Below are positions 36,021 to 45,063 of a DNA stretch of 64,000 nt, in pieces. The translations under genes and the position numbers were made by a program. Positions within the stretch are counted from its first letter, which is position 1, and the number at the start of each line of letters is the position of its first letter. The stretch comes from Bog-756 sp963701325 (lineage in GTDB: Bacteria; Actinomycetota; Acidimicrobiia; Acidimicrobiales; RAAP-2). The notes below the pieces were generated by a model. That model ran no database searches. It had not been told where the DNA came from and saw nothing but the letters and a program-made list of their open reading frames with translations. The stretch spans positions 1-64,000 of the forward strand of contig OY969604.1 in NCBI GenBank assembly GCA_963701325.1, in the 5' to 3' direction.

Positions 36021-36809
36021 TCAGGCCCCCACGGCATGCATGCCGCCGTCGACGTGGAGGATCTCTCCGGTGGTCATGGGGAGGAGATCGGACAGCAGTG
36101 CCACGCACGCCCGCGCCACGACCTCGGCGTCGAGCACGTCCCATCCGAGCGGTGCCCGGTCGGTCCAGGTCTCCTCGAAGGTCGAGAACCCGGGGATCGA
36201 CTTGGCCGCCATCGTCTTGACCGGTCCTGCGGCCACCAGGTTGACCCGGATCCGCTCGGGCCCGAGGTCCCGTGCCAGGTACCGGGAGAGCGATTCGAGG
36301 GCGGCCTTCGAGACGCCCATCCAGTCGTAGGCGGGCCAGGCCACCGTGGCGTCGAAGTCCAATCCGACCACCGACGCCCCGGGCCGGCCATCGGCTCCGG
36401 CTGCCACCAGCAGCGGACGGAACACCTCGACCAGCGCCTTGAGCGAGTAGGTGGACACGTGGAGCGCGACCTGGACCTGGTCCCAGCTGGCCTGGAACAT
36501 GTCGCCGCCGAGGCATTCGGGTGGGGCATAGCCGATTGCGTGCAGCAGGCCGTCCAATCGGTCCCACCGCTCGGCCAGCCGGGCGCCGGCTCCCGCGAGC
36601 TGATCCGGTTCGGTCACGTCGATCTCGAGCACGTCGACCTCGGTGGGCAGCTTGCGGGCCGTGCGCCTGGTCAGGGAAAGTCCTCTCCCCGCACCCGACA
36701 GCACCACCTCGGCCCCTTCCTGCTGCGCCGAGCGTGCCACCGCGAACGCCAGGGACGCGTCGGTGAGCACGCCGGTGACAAGGATGCGCTTTCCCTCGAG
36801 GAGTCCCAT
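36021..36809 (-). CDS. fabI: Enoyl-[acyl-carrier-protein] reductase (NADH), FabI/InhA type
   Basis: A 262-residue SDR-fold reductase. Starts GLLEGKRILVTGVLTDASLAFAVA with the FabI-type nucleotide loop (GVLTDxS), HAIGYAPPECLGGDMF precedes the active site, and YDWMGVSKAALESL has the Tyr-x6-Lys pair of FabI. RVNLVAAGPVKTMAAKSIPGF is the substrate-binding loop seen in InhA. It catalyses the last step of the FASII elongation cycle. The ATG after GAGGGAAAGC-like sequence is chosen; the upstream open frame is a shadow. No fabG (mabA) neighbour, unlike mycobacteria. Confidence 0.9.
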   Translation of the reverse strand: MGLLEGKRILVTGVLTDASLAFAVARSAQQEGAEVVLSGAGRGLSLTRRTARKLPTEVDVLEIDVTEPDQLAGAGARLAERWDRLDGLLHAIGYAPPECLGGDMFQASWDQVQVALHVSTYSLKALVEVFRPLLVAAGADGRPGASVVGLDFDATVAWPAYDWMGVSKAALESLSRYLARDLGPERIRVNLVAAGPVKTMAAKSIPGFSTFEETWTDRAPLGWDVLDAEVVARACVALLSDLLPMTTGEILHVDGGMHAVGA

Positions 36810-36871
36810 GCCGCGCACAGGGTAGCCCGGCCCCGCTCCGGGCCCCGTGGGCGGTGTGCAAGGGTAGGGCG

Positions 36872-37525
36872 ATGCGCATCGGAATCCTGGGAGGGACCGG
36901 TCCTGCTGGCCGCGGCCTGGCCGTGCGCCTCGCCGCCGCCGGCGACGAGGTCGTGATCGGATCCCGCGACGCGGCGCGCGCCGCCGGGGTGGCCTCCGGT
37001 CTCGTCGAGTCGTGGCCCGACCGTGCACTCGCGATCAGCGGGGCGTCCAACGAGGACGCCGCCGCCGCCGAGTTGGTCATCGTTGGCACCCCGTGGGACG
37101 GGCTCGTCGCCACGGTCACCCCGCTTGCCGTCGCGCTCTCGGGCAAGGTGGTCGTCTCGATGGTCAACGCGCTGGTCAAGGAAGGGAAGGAATTCCTGGC
37201 CCTGATGCCACCACGGGGCTCGATGGCCGCGACCCTCCAGGCTGCGCTTCCAGAGGCCCTGGTCTCCGCTTCCTTCCACCACCTGCCCGCATCGGAGATG
37301 GAGTCCCTCACCACGCCGATGGACGCCGATGTCCTGGTGTGCTCGGACCACACCGAGGCCACTGCGGCCACGGTCGCCCTGGTCGACCGCATCGAGGGGC
37401 TGCGTGGGATCGACGCCGGGAGCCTCGCGCAGGCCGCCGCCATCGAGGCGTTGACCGCCGTGCTCATCACGGTGAACATCCGCCACAAGGTGCACGCAGC
37501 CCTACGGCTGACCGGGCTCGGGTGA
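36872..37525 (+). CDS. npdG: NADPH-dependent F420 reductase
   Basis: A 217-residue Rossmann-fold protein. RIGILGGTGPAGRGLAVRLAAAGDEVVIGSRD is the family start with GGTGPAGRG binding NADP. VIVGTPWDGL, VVSMVNAL and ASFHHLPASEM complete the F420-binding site pattern. It transfers hydride between NADPH and coenzyme F420, supplying F420H2 to enzymes such as the LLM and PPOX proteins in this window. An AGGGTAGGG site precedes the ATG. Downstream mshC starts 20 bp later. Confidence 0.9.
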   Translation: MRIGILGGTGPAGRGLAVRLAAAGDEVVIGSRDAARAAGVASGLVESWPDRALAISGASNEDAAAAELVIVGTPWDGLVATVTPLAVALSGKVVVSMVNALVKEGKEFLALMPPRGSMAATLQAALPEALVSASFHHLPASEMESLTTPMDADVLVCSDHTEATAATVALVDRIEGLRGIDAGSLAQAAAIEALTAVLITVNIRHKVHAALRLTGLG

Positions 37526-37544
37526 GCAGCCGGATCGACTCGAG

Positions 37545-38672
37545 GTGATCCGGCTCTACGACACAGCCCGCCAGGAGGTCGCCCCGCTCGAGGCCGGTCC
37601 CCTCGTCACGCTCTACTCGTGTGGGATCACCCCGTACGACTCGGCCCATCTGGGACATGCGCAGGTCTACCTGACCTTCGACATCCTCCAGCGCCGGCTG
37701 CGCGATCTCGGGCACGGTACGCGCTGCGTTCGCAATGTCACCGACGTGGACGACGACATCCTGCGCAAGGCACGCGAGCTCGGGGTCCACTATCTCGACC
37801 TGGCCGCCGAGGAGATGACCCGGTTCGACGCCGACATGGCCGCGCTCGGACTCCTCCCCGCGTGGTCTGAGCCCCGGGCGACCTCGGCGATCCCCGAGAT
37901 CCTCACGCTCATCGGTTCGGTGCTCGAGTCGGGGCATGCGTACCGCTCCGGAGGTGCGGTCTACTTCGACGTGACCACCTTCGCCCGGTTCGGCGAGATC
38001 AGCCATCTCGGACAGGACGCGATGGTGGCCCTCGCCGCCGAGCACGGTGGCAATCCGAACGACCCGCAGAAGCGACACCCGCTCGACTTCGTCCTCTGGC
38101 AGCCCTCCCTTGCCGACGAACCGTCGTGGGAGTCGCGCTGGGGACCCGGCCGGCCGGGCTGGCACATCGAGTGCTCGGCCCTGGCGCTCCGAGAGCTCGG
38201 TGAGACCGTCAACGTCCACGGTGGTGGGCGCGACCTGGTCTTCCCCCATCACGAGTGCGAGGCGGCCCAGTCCGAGTCGGTCACCGGCACCCGGTTCGTC
38301 CGCCACTGGCTCCACGTCGGCCTCGTGGGCCTGGATGGCACCAAGATGTCGAAGTCCCTCGGCAACCTGGTCTTCGTGGGTGATCTGTTGAAGGAGTGGG
38401 AGCCGGCGGTCGTACGGCTGGCGCTGCTCTCGCACCACTACCGGCACGATTGGGAGTGGTCGGACGGCGATCTGGCTCGTGCTGAGACCCGTCTCGCCGC
38501 CTGGCGTGCCGCGGGTCAGGGATCCGGGCCTGAAGAGGACGGGCTCGCTCTGGTGCGCGCCGCCCTCGACGACGACCTCGACACCCCGTCCGCTCTCGAC
38601 GCCCTCGACAGGGAGGCGGCTGCCGGCCGGCCCGTCGTCCGTGGGGCAGCGTTGCTGGGCGTTACCCTGTAG
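37545..38672 (+). CDS. mshC: Cysteine:GlcN-Ins ligase of mycothiol synthesis (MshC)
   Basis: A 375-residue class I aminoacyl-ligase fold derived from cysteinyl-tRNA synthetase. LYSCGITPYDSAHLGHAQVYL has the HIGH-type motif and the first zinc cysteine; HIECSAL and HHECEAAQSE give the remaining zinc ligands; GTKMSKSLGN is the KMSKS loop. NVTDVDDDILRKARELG matches MshC and CysRS. It ends right after the helical region, without the CysRS tRNA-binding tail, which favours MshC. A divergent short CysRS is the alternative. GTG start. Confidence 0.8.
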   Translation: MIRLYDTARQEVAPLEAGPLVTLYSCGITPYDSAHLGHAQVYLTFDILQRRLRDLGHGTRCVRNVTDVDDDILRKARELGVHYLDLAAEEMTRFDADMAALGLLPAWSEPRATSAIPEILTLIGSVLESGHAYRSGGAVYFDVTTFARFGEISHLGQDAMVALAAEHGGNPNDPQKRHPLDFVLWQPSLADEPSWESRWGPGRPGWHIECSALALRELGETVNVHGGGRDLVFPHHECEAAQSESVTGTRFVRHWLHVGLVGLDGTKMSKSLGNLVFVGDLLKEWEPAVVRLALLSHHYRHDWEWSDGDLARAETRLAAWRAAGQGSGPEEDGLALVRAALDDDLDTPSALDALDREAAAGRPVVRGAALLGVTL

Positions 38673-38785
38673 GACTGTCGCGATCGGATTGGTGCACCGG
38701 CCGCCCCGATCCATCGTCGGGGGCATCCCGGGCGTCCACCTCGCCGGACACCGTCGATTCCAACGTTTCGGAGAAAGGCACACCA

Positions 38786-40789
38786 ATGGCAGCCGTCAAC
38801 GTCCGACTCCCTGATGGCTCGACCAAGGAGATCGAGAAGGGCACCACGGCGCTCGAGCTTGCTGCCGCGATCGGTCCCCGTCTCGCCAAGGCTGCGATCG
38901 CCGCCACCTTCGACGGCGTGCCGGTGGACCTGTCGGCCGTCGTGCCCGACGGAGCCGAGGTGACCGTCGTCACCGCCGACTCGCCCCTCGGCCGCGAGGT
39001 GCTGCGTCACTCGACCGCCCATGTGCTGGCCCAGGCGGTCCTGCGGCTCTGGCCGGGCGCGCACTACGCCATCGGCCCGGTGATCGAGGACGGCTTCTAC
39101 TACGACTTCGAACTGCCGGGTGGGGCCCACTTCAGCGATGAGGATCTCGGGCGGGTGGCCACCGAGATGCGGGCGATCATTGCCGAGGACCAGCCCTTCG
39201 TCCGCGACGAGTATTCGATCGGAGAGGGTCTGGCTCTCTTCGCCGACCAGCCGTTCAAGCGCGAGATCATCGAGGCGGTTGCCGCCGGCAGCGACGAGGT
39301 CGACGCCTCCGGCGCAGGCGCCAACGGGGCGGCGATCTCGATCTACCGGAACCCGCCCGCCTTCACCGACCTGTGCCGTGGACCCCACGTGCCGAGCACT
39401 GGCCGGTTGGGCCACTTCGCCCTCCAGCGGGTGGCCGGCGCCTATTGGCGCGGCGACGAGAAGCGCCAGCAGCTCCAGCGCATCTACGGCACCGCCTGGG
39501 AGTCGGACGCCGCGCTCGCCGAACACCTCCGGCTCCTCGAGGAAGCCGAGCGGCGCGACCACCGCAAGCTCGGTGCGGAGCTCGACCTGTTCTCGTTCCC
39601 GGAGGAGATCGGGTCCGGTCTGCCGGTCTTCCACCCGAAGGGCGGGACGATCCGCCGGTTGATGGAGGACTACTCGCGCCAGCGTCATGTGGCGGCGGGC
39701 TACGAGTTCGTCAACACGCCCCACATCACCAAGTCCGAGCTGTTCGAAACGTCCGGACACCTCGACTGGTTCGCCGAGGGGATGTTCCCGCCCATGGAGC
39801 TCGACGGCGGCCAGCGCTATTACCTCAAGCCGATGAACTGTCCGTTCCACGTCCTCATCTTCAAGAGCCGCCAGCGCTCCTACCGAGACCTTCCGCTCCG
39901 GCTCTTCGAATTCGGCGCGGTCTACCGTTACGAGAAGTCGGGCGTGGTGCACGGTCTGACCCGGGTGCGAGGCATGACCCAGGACGACGCGCACATCTTC
40001 TGCACCCGCGAGCAGATGGCCGACAAGCTCCACTCGACCCTGACCTTCGTGCTCTCGGTGCTCCACGATTACGGCCTCGAGGACTTCTTCCTCGAGCTCT
40101 CGACCCGTCCGGAAGGCAAGGCGGTCGGCACGGTCGAGGAGTGGGACGAGGCCACCGAGACGCTCCGCAGCTCCGCGCTCGGGATCGGCCTCGAACTGGT
40201 GCTCGACGAGGGCGGCGGTGCCTTCTACGGGCCCAAGATCTCCGTGCAGGCCAAGGACGCCATCGGCAGGACCCACCAGATGTCGACGATTCAGCTCGAC
40301 TTCCAGACGCCCCGCCGGTTCGCCGCCGAGTACATCGGGTCCGACAACACCCGCCACCTGCCGATCATGATCCACCGTGCGCTGTTCGGCTCGGTGGAGC
40401 GGTTCTTCGCCATCCTGTTGGAGCACTATGCCGGCGCACTGCCCACCTGGTTGGCACCCGAGCAGGTTCGGGTCCTCGGGGTGCGGGACGACCATCAGGG
40501 CTATGCCGACAAGGTGGCTGCCCGCCTGGCCGCGGTCGGTGTGCGGGTGGGGCTCGAGCCGGCCGACGAGCCGCTCTCGGCCCGGATCCGTCGGGCCAAG
40601 CTGCTCAAGACGCCCTACATCCTGGTGGTCGGAGACGACGATGTCGCCGCAGGCACCGTCGGGGTCAACCGACGGGGGAGCGACCGTCCGGTACGGGGTG
40701 TCCCGGTGACCGACTTCACCGAGGCACTCGAACGCGAGATCACCGAGCGGCGACTGCCCGAATCGTCGGGCTCGACCGCCGGCGGGTGA
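38786..40789 (+). CDS. thrS: Threonyl-tRNA synthetase
   Basis: A 667-residue class II synthetase. A TGS domain (1-62) is followed by the editing domain (HSTAHVLAQAV, with the DLCRGPHVPSTG core), then the catalytic domain: PMNCPFHVLIF has the zinc cysteine, LPLRLFEFGAVYRYEKSGVVHGL is motif 2, and LPIMIHRALFGSVERF is motif 3 with a zinc histidine. An anticodon-binding domain ends it. The ATG has a GGAGAAAGG site. It overlaps the HIT gene (GTGA). Confidence 0.97.
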   Translation: MAAVNVRLPDGSTKEIEKGTTALELAAAIGPRLAKAAIAATFDGVPVDLSAVVPDGAEVTVVTADSPLGREVLRHSTAHVLAQAVLRLWPGAHYAIGPVIEDGFYYDFELPGGAHFSDEDLGRVATEMRAIIAEDQPFVRDEYSIGEGLALFADQPFKREIIEAVAAGSDEVDASGAGANGAAISIYRNPPAFTDLCRGPHVPSTGRLGHFALQRVAGAYWRGDEKRQQLQRIYGTAWESDAALAEHLRLLEEAERRDHRKLGAELDLFSFPEEIGSGLPVFHPKGGTIRRLMEDYSRQRHVAAGYEFVNTPHITKSELFETSGHLDWFAEGMFPPMELDGGQRYYLKPMNCPFHVLIFKSRQRSYRDLPLRLFEFGAVYRYEKSGVVHGLTRVRGMTQDDAHIFCTREQMADKLHSTLTFVLSVLHDYGLEDFFLELSTRPEGKAVGTVEEWDEATETLRSSALGIGLELVLDEGGGAFYGPKISVQAKDAIGRTHQMSTIQLDFQTPRRFAAEYIGSDNTRHLPIMIHRALFGSVERFFAILLEHYAGALPTWLAPEQVRVLGVRDDHQGYADKVAARLAAVGVRVGLEPADEPLSARIRRAKLLKTPYILVVGDDDVAAGTVGVNRRGSDRPVRGVPVTDFTEALEREITERRLPESSGSTAGG

Positions 40790-41340
40790 GCCTCGACAGA
40801 CTCTGGGCCGGTTGGCGAGGCCCGTACGTGACGGGTGCAGGTGGGGCCGCGGACGGCGAGGGCGACCCGAGCGGGCCCGCGGCGCCCGACGCCGGCGGCC
40901 CCGACCACTGCGTCTTCTGCCGGATCGCGGCGAGTGGTCCACCGTCGGTCGACAACGGGGTGCTCTGGGTGGGTACCACCACGCTGCTCGTGCTCAACGC
41001 CTACCCCTACGCGAGCGGGCACCTGATGGCCGTCCCCCTCAGGCATGTCGGGACGCTGGCCGAGCTCACCGATGTCGAAGGTACCGACCTGTGGTCGTCA
41101 CTCCGCCTCGGGGTGGCTGCGCTCGAGGCTGCCTACCACCCGGACGGGGTCAACCTCGGTGCCAACTTAGGAAAGGCGGCCGGAGCCGGGATCCCGCGGC
41201 ATCTGCATCTCCATGCCGTGCCCCGCTGGGTCGGTGACACCAACTTCATGACCGCGGTGTCCGAGACCCGGGTGCTGCCGGAGACCCTCGCCTCGAGCTG
41301 GGAGCGCCTGCACGCCGCCTGGCCACAGGACGCGGTGTGA
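40786..41340 (+). CDS. HIT-domain nucleotide hydrolase/phosphorylase (AP4A type)
   Basis: A 184-residue histidine-triad protein. CVFCRIAASG supplies a CxxC metal pair, LVLNAYPYASGHLMAVPLRHV is the central strand and PRHLHLHAVPRW the HxHxH active site. It resembles the actinobacterial AP4A phosphorylase encoded between thrS and pgsA in M. tuberculosis. A GTG start overlaps the thrS stop, giving coupled translation. The N-terminal 40 residues are Gly/Ala-rich. Confidence 0.9.
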   Translation: MSLDRLWAGWRGPYVTGAGGAADGEGDPSGPAAPDAGGPDHCVFCRIAASGPPSVDNGVLWVGTTTLLVLNAYPYASGHLMAVPLRHVGTLAELTDVEGTDLWSSLRLGVAALEAAYHPDGVNLGANLGKAAGAGIPRHLHLHAVPRWVGDTNFMTAVSETRVLPETLASSWERLHAAWPQDAV

Positions 41341-41440
41341 GCACCAGGTGGGCCCGACGCGACGGCGGTCCGCGCCCCTGACCGAGCGCGGGTCCCGAGC
41401 GACCAGGTGGTACGCTGAGCTGGACCTTCTGGAGGAACCG

Positions 41441-42217
41441 ATGTTCGACGGGCGATGGCGCGTGGCGGTGGACCGGGGGACCGGACCCGTCGGGCGAAAG
41501 CTGCATCGGATGGGGGTGACCGCCGATGTGTTGACGGCCACCGGCCTCATCTCGGCAGCGGCCACGGCGGTCGCGGTCGGGTCCGGCCATCTGCACCTTG
41601 CGATCGTCCTGTTGATCCTGACCGGTCTCCACGACCTCCTGGACGGGCCGGTCGCAAAGGCATCGGGCACCTCGTCGGTGCGGGGGGCCTTCTTTGACTC
41701 GGTCACCGACCGGGTGTCGGACGCGCTCATTCTCGGCGGTGTGGCCTGGTACCTCGTGGGGGCCGATCCCGGGCATCTGGTGCTGCTGCCCTTCGCCATC
41801 CTCGGGACGACCTCGCTCGTCTCGTATCAGCGCGCCAAGGCCGAGTCGCTGGGCATCTCGGCCAAGGGCGGCCTGATGGAGCGGGCCGAGCGGATGATCC
41901 TCCTCGGCATCGGGTTCCTCTCTGCCTCGTTCTTGGTCCCGGTGCTCTGGCTGATGCTCGCCCTCACCCTGGCCACTGCGGTCGGGCGGTTCGCCAGGGT
42001 CTGGCGCCTGGCCGAGCCTCCGGCGGCGCAGGCGACCGTCCAGCGCACGCGGCGTCCCCGTGCCACCGCCAGGATCGGGGGACGCACCGGCTCGTCGTTC
42101 CCCTCCCGGTGGCGTGCCCGTCGACAGGGGGAGCTGGCCAGCCGGTCCGGTCGGACGTGGCGGGCCAGGCATGCCCGCCAGGGATTCCGCCAGCGGGCCG
42201 GCCGGCGTCACGGCTGA
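41441..42217 (+). CDS. pgsA: CDP-alcohol phosphatidyltransferase, probable phosphatidylinositol-phosphate synthase
   Basis: A 258-residue membrane enzyme. LHDLLDGPVAKASGTSSVRGAFFDSVTDR is the CDP-alcohol motif, here written as DLLDGPVAK and GAFFDSVTDR; the usual Ala-Arg is Ala-Lys. About six helices, then an unusually long Arg-rich tail (about residues 200-258). Its place after the HIT gene and before patA and pimA equals the mycobacterial PI-phosphate synthase, which makes the lipid anchor for PIMs. A perfect GGAGG site sets the ATG. Confidence 0.85.
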   Translation: MFDGRWRVAVDRGTGPVGRKLHRMGVTADVLTATGLISAAATAVAVGSGHLHLAIVLLILTGLHDLLDGPVAKASGTSSVRGAFFDSVTDRVSDALILGGVAWYLVGADPGHLVLLPFAILGTTSLVSYQRAKAESLGISAKGGLMERAERMILLGIGFLSASFLVPVLWLMLALTLATAVGRFARVWRLAEPPAAQATVQRTRRPRATARIGGRTGSSFPSRWRARRQGELASRSGRTWRARHARQGFRQRAGRRHG

Positions 42218-42254
42218 ACGTTCTCACCACCGCGTCGTTCGGGGCTGAGAACCG

Positions 42255-43175
42255 ATGAGCAACGGACGGGTGCTGCTCCGGACGTACACCACCCTCGGCC
42301 GCTGTCTCGCAGCGCTGCCCGAGCCGGTCGCGCTGGGGGTGGCCTCGATGGTCGGGGACACCCTCTACCGGGTGCGCCACGAACACCGGGCGATGATCTC
42401 CGCCAACCTCAGCCGGGTCGTCGGTGGAGGGCCCGACGACAGCGAGTTGCTGGATCGGTGGGCACGGCGCGCGTTTCGGGCCTACGCTCGATACTGGGTT
42501 GAAGGGGCCAGGATCGGGAGCACGTCGCCGGACGAGATCGTCCGGCGAATGTGCGTGGACGGCCTCCACCACCTGCACGAAGGGATGGCCCGAGGCAAGG
42601 GTGTCGTGATGGCGCTACCGCACATAGGGAGCTGGGAGTACGGGGGTGCCTTTCTCGCCACGCAGGGACTGCCGATGACCGCCGTCGCCGAGCGCCTCGA
42701 ACCGCCCGAGCTCTTCGACTACTTCGTCCAACAGCGGGCGGCCATGGGCCTGACCGTCGTCCCACTGGACAACCGCTCGGGTGGGACCCTGATGACCACC
42801 TTGCGAAACGGGGGACTGGTGGGCCTCCTCTGCGACCGCGACATCGAGGGAACCGGCATCGAGGTCGAGTTCTTCGGCGAGACGACCACCATGCCGGCGG
42901 GCCCGGCCACTCTGGCCCTCCGTAGTGGCGCGGTCCTGGTCACCGGTGCCGTCTACAGCGGACCGGGCCACGATCACCGGGCGCTCGTCGAACCGCCGCT
43001 CGACACCACCCGGACCGGCACCCTGCGCGCCGACGTCGCCCGGCTGACCCAGGAGGTCGCCACCCGGCTCGAGGGGCTCATCCGACGTGCCCCCGAACAG
43101 TGGCACGTCTTCCAGCCGCTGTGGCTTGCCGACCGGCCGGAGGCCACCAGGGACGCGGACGGGATCCCGGCATGA
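42255..43175 (+). CDS. patA: Phosphatidylinositol mannoside acyltransferase (PatA-like, LpxL/HtrB family)
   Basis: A 306-residue acyltransferase of the LpxL/HtrB superfamily. ALPHIGSWEYGGAFLA carries the catalytic His-x4-Glu, and VGLLCDRDIEGTGIEVEFFG with TMPAGPATLALRSGA follow as in PatA. It should acylate the mannose of PIM at the inner face of the membrane. Its stop overlaps the next start as ATGA. Position between the PI synthase and pimA supports the call. Confidence 0.87.
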   Translation: MSNGRVLLRTYTTLGRCLAALPEPVALGVASMVGDTLYRVRHEHRAMISANLSRVVGGGPDDSELLDRWARRAFRAYARYWVEGARIGSTSPDEIVRRMCVDGLHHLHEGMARGKGVVMALPHIGSWEYGGAFLATQGLPMTAVAERLEPPELFDYFVQQRAAMGLTVVPLDNRSGGTLMTTLRNGGLVGLLCDRDIEGTGIEVEFFGETTTMPAGPATLALRSGAVLVTGAVYSGPGHDHRALVEPPLDTTRTGTLRADVARLTQEVATRLEGLIRRAPEQWHVFQPLWLADRPEATRDADGIPA

Positions 43176-45056
43176 GCGCCGAGCACACCCCCCGCGCCAC
43201 CGAACAGGGAACCACCGCGCCTCCGCTGAGCGAGGACGGGGCGCAGCGCGTCCGGATCCCACCGGTCCCGGTGCCGGACGTCGGCCCGGCAGCCGCCAAC
43301 GGGGCCCACGCGGGTAACGGGTCGGGTCCTGGCGGGGAACCCCGGTTCCGCACGCTCGAGGAACACGAGTTCGACGTGGTCGCCGTGGTCTCCGCAGAAG
43401 GACGCTTCCTCTTCGTGAGCGCATCGGCCGAGGCGTTGCTCGGGTACGACATCAGCAACGCGATCGGTCAGGACGCCTTCCGCCTCCTCGAATCGTTCAG
43501 CGTGGACCCGGTGCGCTCGCTCTTCGACGACCTGGTGGCCCGACGGCGGCTCTCGCTCTCGTTGGAGCTCGAGACGACCCGTGCCGACGGGACCCCGATC
43601 GACCTCGAAGTGGTGGCGGCCAACCACCTCGACGATCCGATCGGCGGGATCGTGCTCAACATCCGTGACATCACCGAGCGAAAGCGGCTCGAACAGCGGG
43701 TGCGCGCGGTCGACCGGCGCCAGGACGTCATCGTCGAGTCATTGGCCGACGGCCTGATCATGGTCGACGCGGCCGGCCGGATCGTCCGGGTCAACGAGGC
43801 GTTCGAGGTGCTCTTCTCGGTCCCCCGGATCAGGCTGCTCGGGCGTCGCCTCGTGGATGTGCTCCAGCTGCAGCGCGACGAAGGACTCGACCTGTTCGAC
43901 GAGGACGGGGAGACCGTCGACGACGAGGACCACCCGGTCCTGGTGAGCTTGCGGACGCGGCCGCCGGGTCGTCGGTGTCGTCCTGGGATTCCGCGACCGC
44001 GAGGGGCCGTCCCGGTGGGTCCGGGTCAACGCGGCCGCCATCATCGAGCCCGACGGCACGGTCGGTGGCGCGGTGGGATCGATCAGCGACATCACCGGCC
44101 AGCGTGCTGCGGCCTACGCCTTGCATCAAGAGGAGCGTTTCCTCCAGGTCCTGCTCGACACCCTCGACGAGGGCATCGTGGCCTGCGACGCGGACGGACG
44201 GATCACCGTGTTCAATCCGGCGGCCCGGCGCCTCCACGGCCTGACGGGGGACGCTGAGCCGGTGGGGCGGCTCCCGTCGAGCAGTCGGCTGCGACGGCCG
44301 GACGGCTCGCCACTCGAGTCGGCTGACAACCCATTGCTCTTGGCCATGTCGGGGGAGCGTCTCACCGATGTGGAGATCCTCCTCGAGTCCGACGACGGCG
44401 GGCACCGCAAGGTGAGCGTCAACGGCCAGGCCCTCGTCGACGACGACGGCTGGAAGCTCGGCGCGGTCGTGGCCATGCACGACGTGACCGAACAGAAGCG
44501 CAACGAAGAGCGCCTCGCGGAGCTGGCCCTCCACGATCCCCTGACCGGGCTGGCCAACCGGGCCCTGTTGGCCGAGCGGCTCCAGCAGGCCATCGACAGC
44601 CTCGCGCGGAGCGCCGAGGCCGGCGAGCCCGTGCCGGCCGGCGCCGAGCACTCCGGGGTGGCGGTCTACCTCCTCGACCTCGACGAGTTCAAGGAGATCA
44701 ACGACGAGCTCGGCCACGAGGTGGGTGACGAGATGCTCGTCGCGGTGGCCCGCCGGCTCTCCGCCATCGTCCGGCCCTCGGACACGGTGGCCCGGCTGGG
44801 TGGCGACGAGTTCGTGATCGTCTGCGACATCGAGAGCGGCGAGGAGGAGATGCTCCGGATCGGGGAGCGGATCTCGGAGGCGTTGGCCCGGCCCTACCGC
44901 ATCGAAGGGCGGACCCTCGTCGCCGAGGCCTCGGTGGGTGGCGTCTTCGCCGACAATCCGGACACCGACCCTTCCAAGCTGTTGAGTCGGGCGGACGACG
45001 CCATGTACGGCGTCAAGTGGAGCCGGCGCCGGCACCGCCGCTCGATGACGGACTGA
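43172..45056 (+). pseudogene. PAS-PAS-PAS-GGDEF diguanylate cyclase gene with a +1 frameshift
   Basis: Two frames make one protein of about 627 residues. PAS units start near EEHEFDVVAVVSAEGRF, near RRQDVIVESLADGLIM and near EERFLQVLLDTLDEGIVA; the GGDEF domain has HDPLTGLANRALLAERL and ARLGGDEFVIV with an RPSD inhibitory site five residues earlier, so it should make c-di-GMP with product inhibition. One extra base at about 43958 breaks the frame; removing it gives SLRTGRRVVGVVLGF. There is no EAL domain. It is inserted between patA and pimA. Confidence 0.78.
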
Positions 45057-45063
45057 CCGGTCG

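Noticed and set aside
37545..38672. Cysteinyl-tRNA synthetase call
   Set aside because: The protein is too short and lacks the CysRS C-terminal tRNA-binding part; MshC fits better, though a definite call would need a tree with both families.
39373..41340. Apparent ThrRS-HIT fusion
   Set aside because: The frame before 40786 is a shadow of thrS, which is intact in its own frame.
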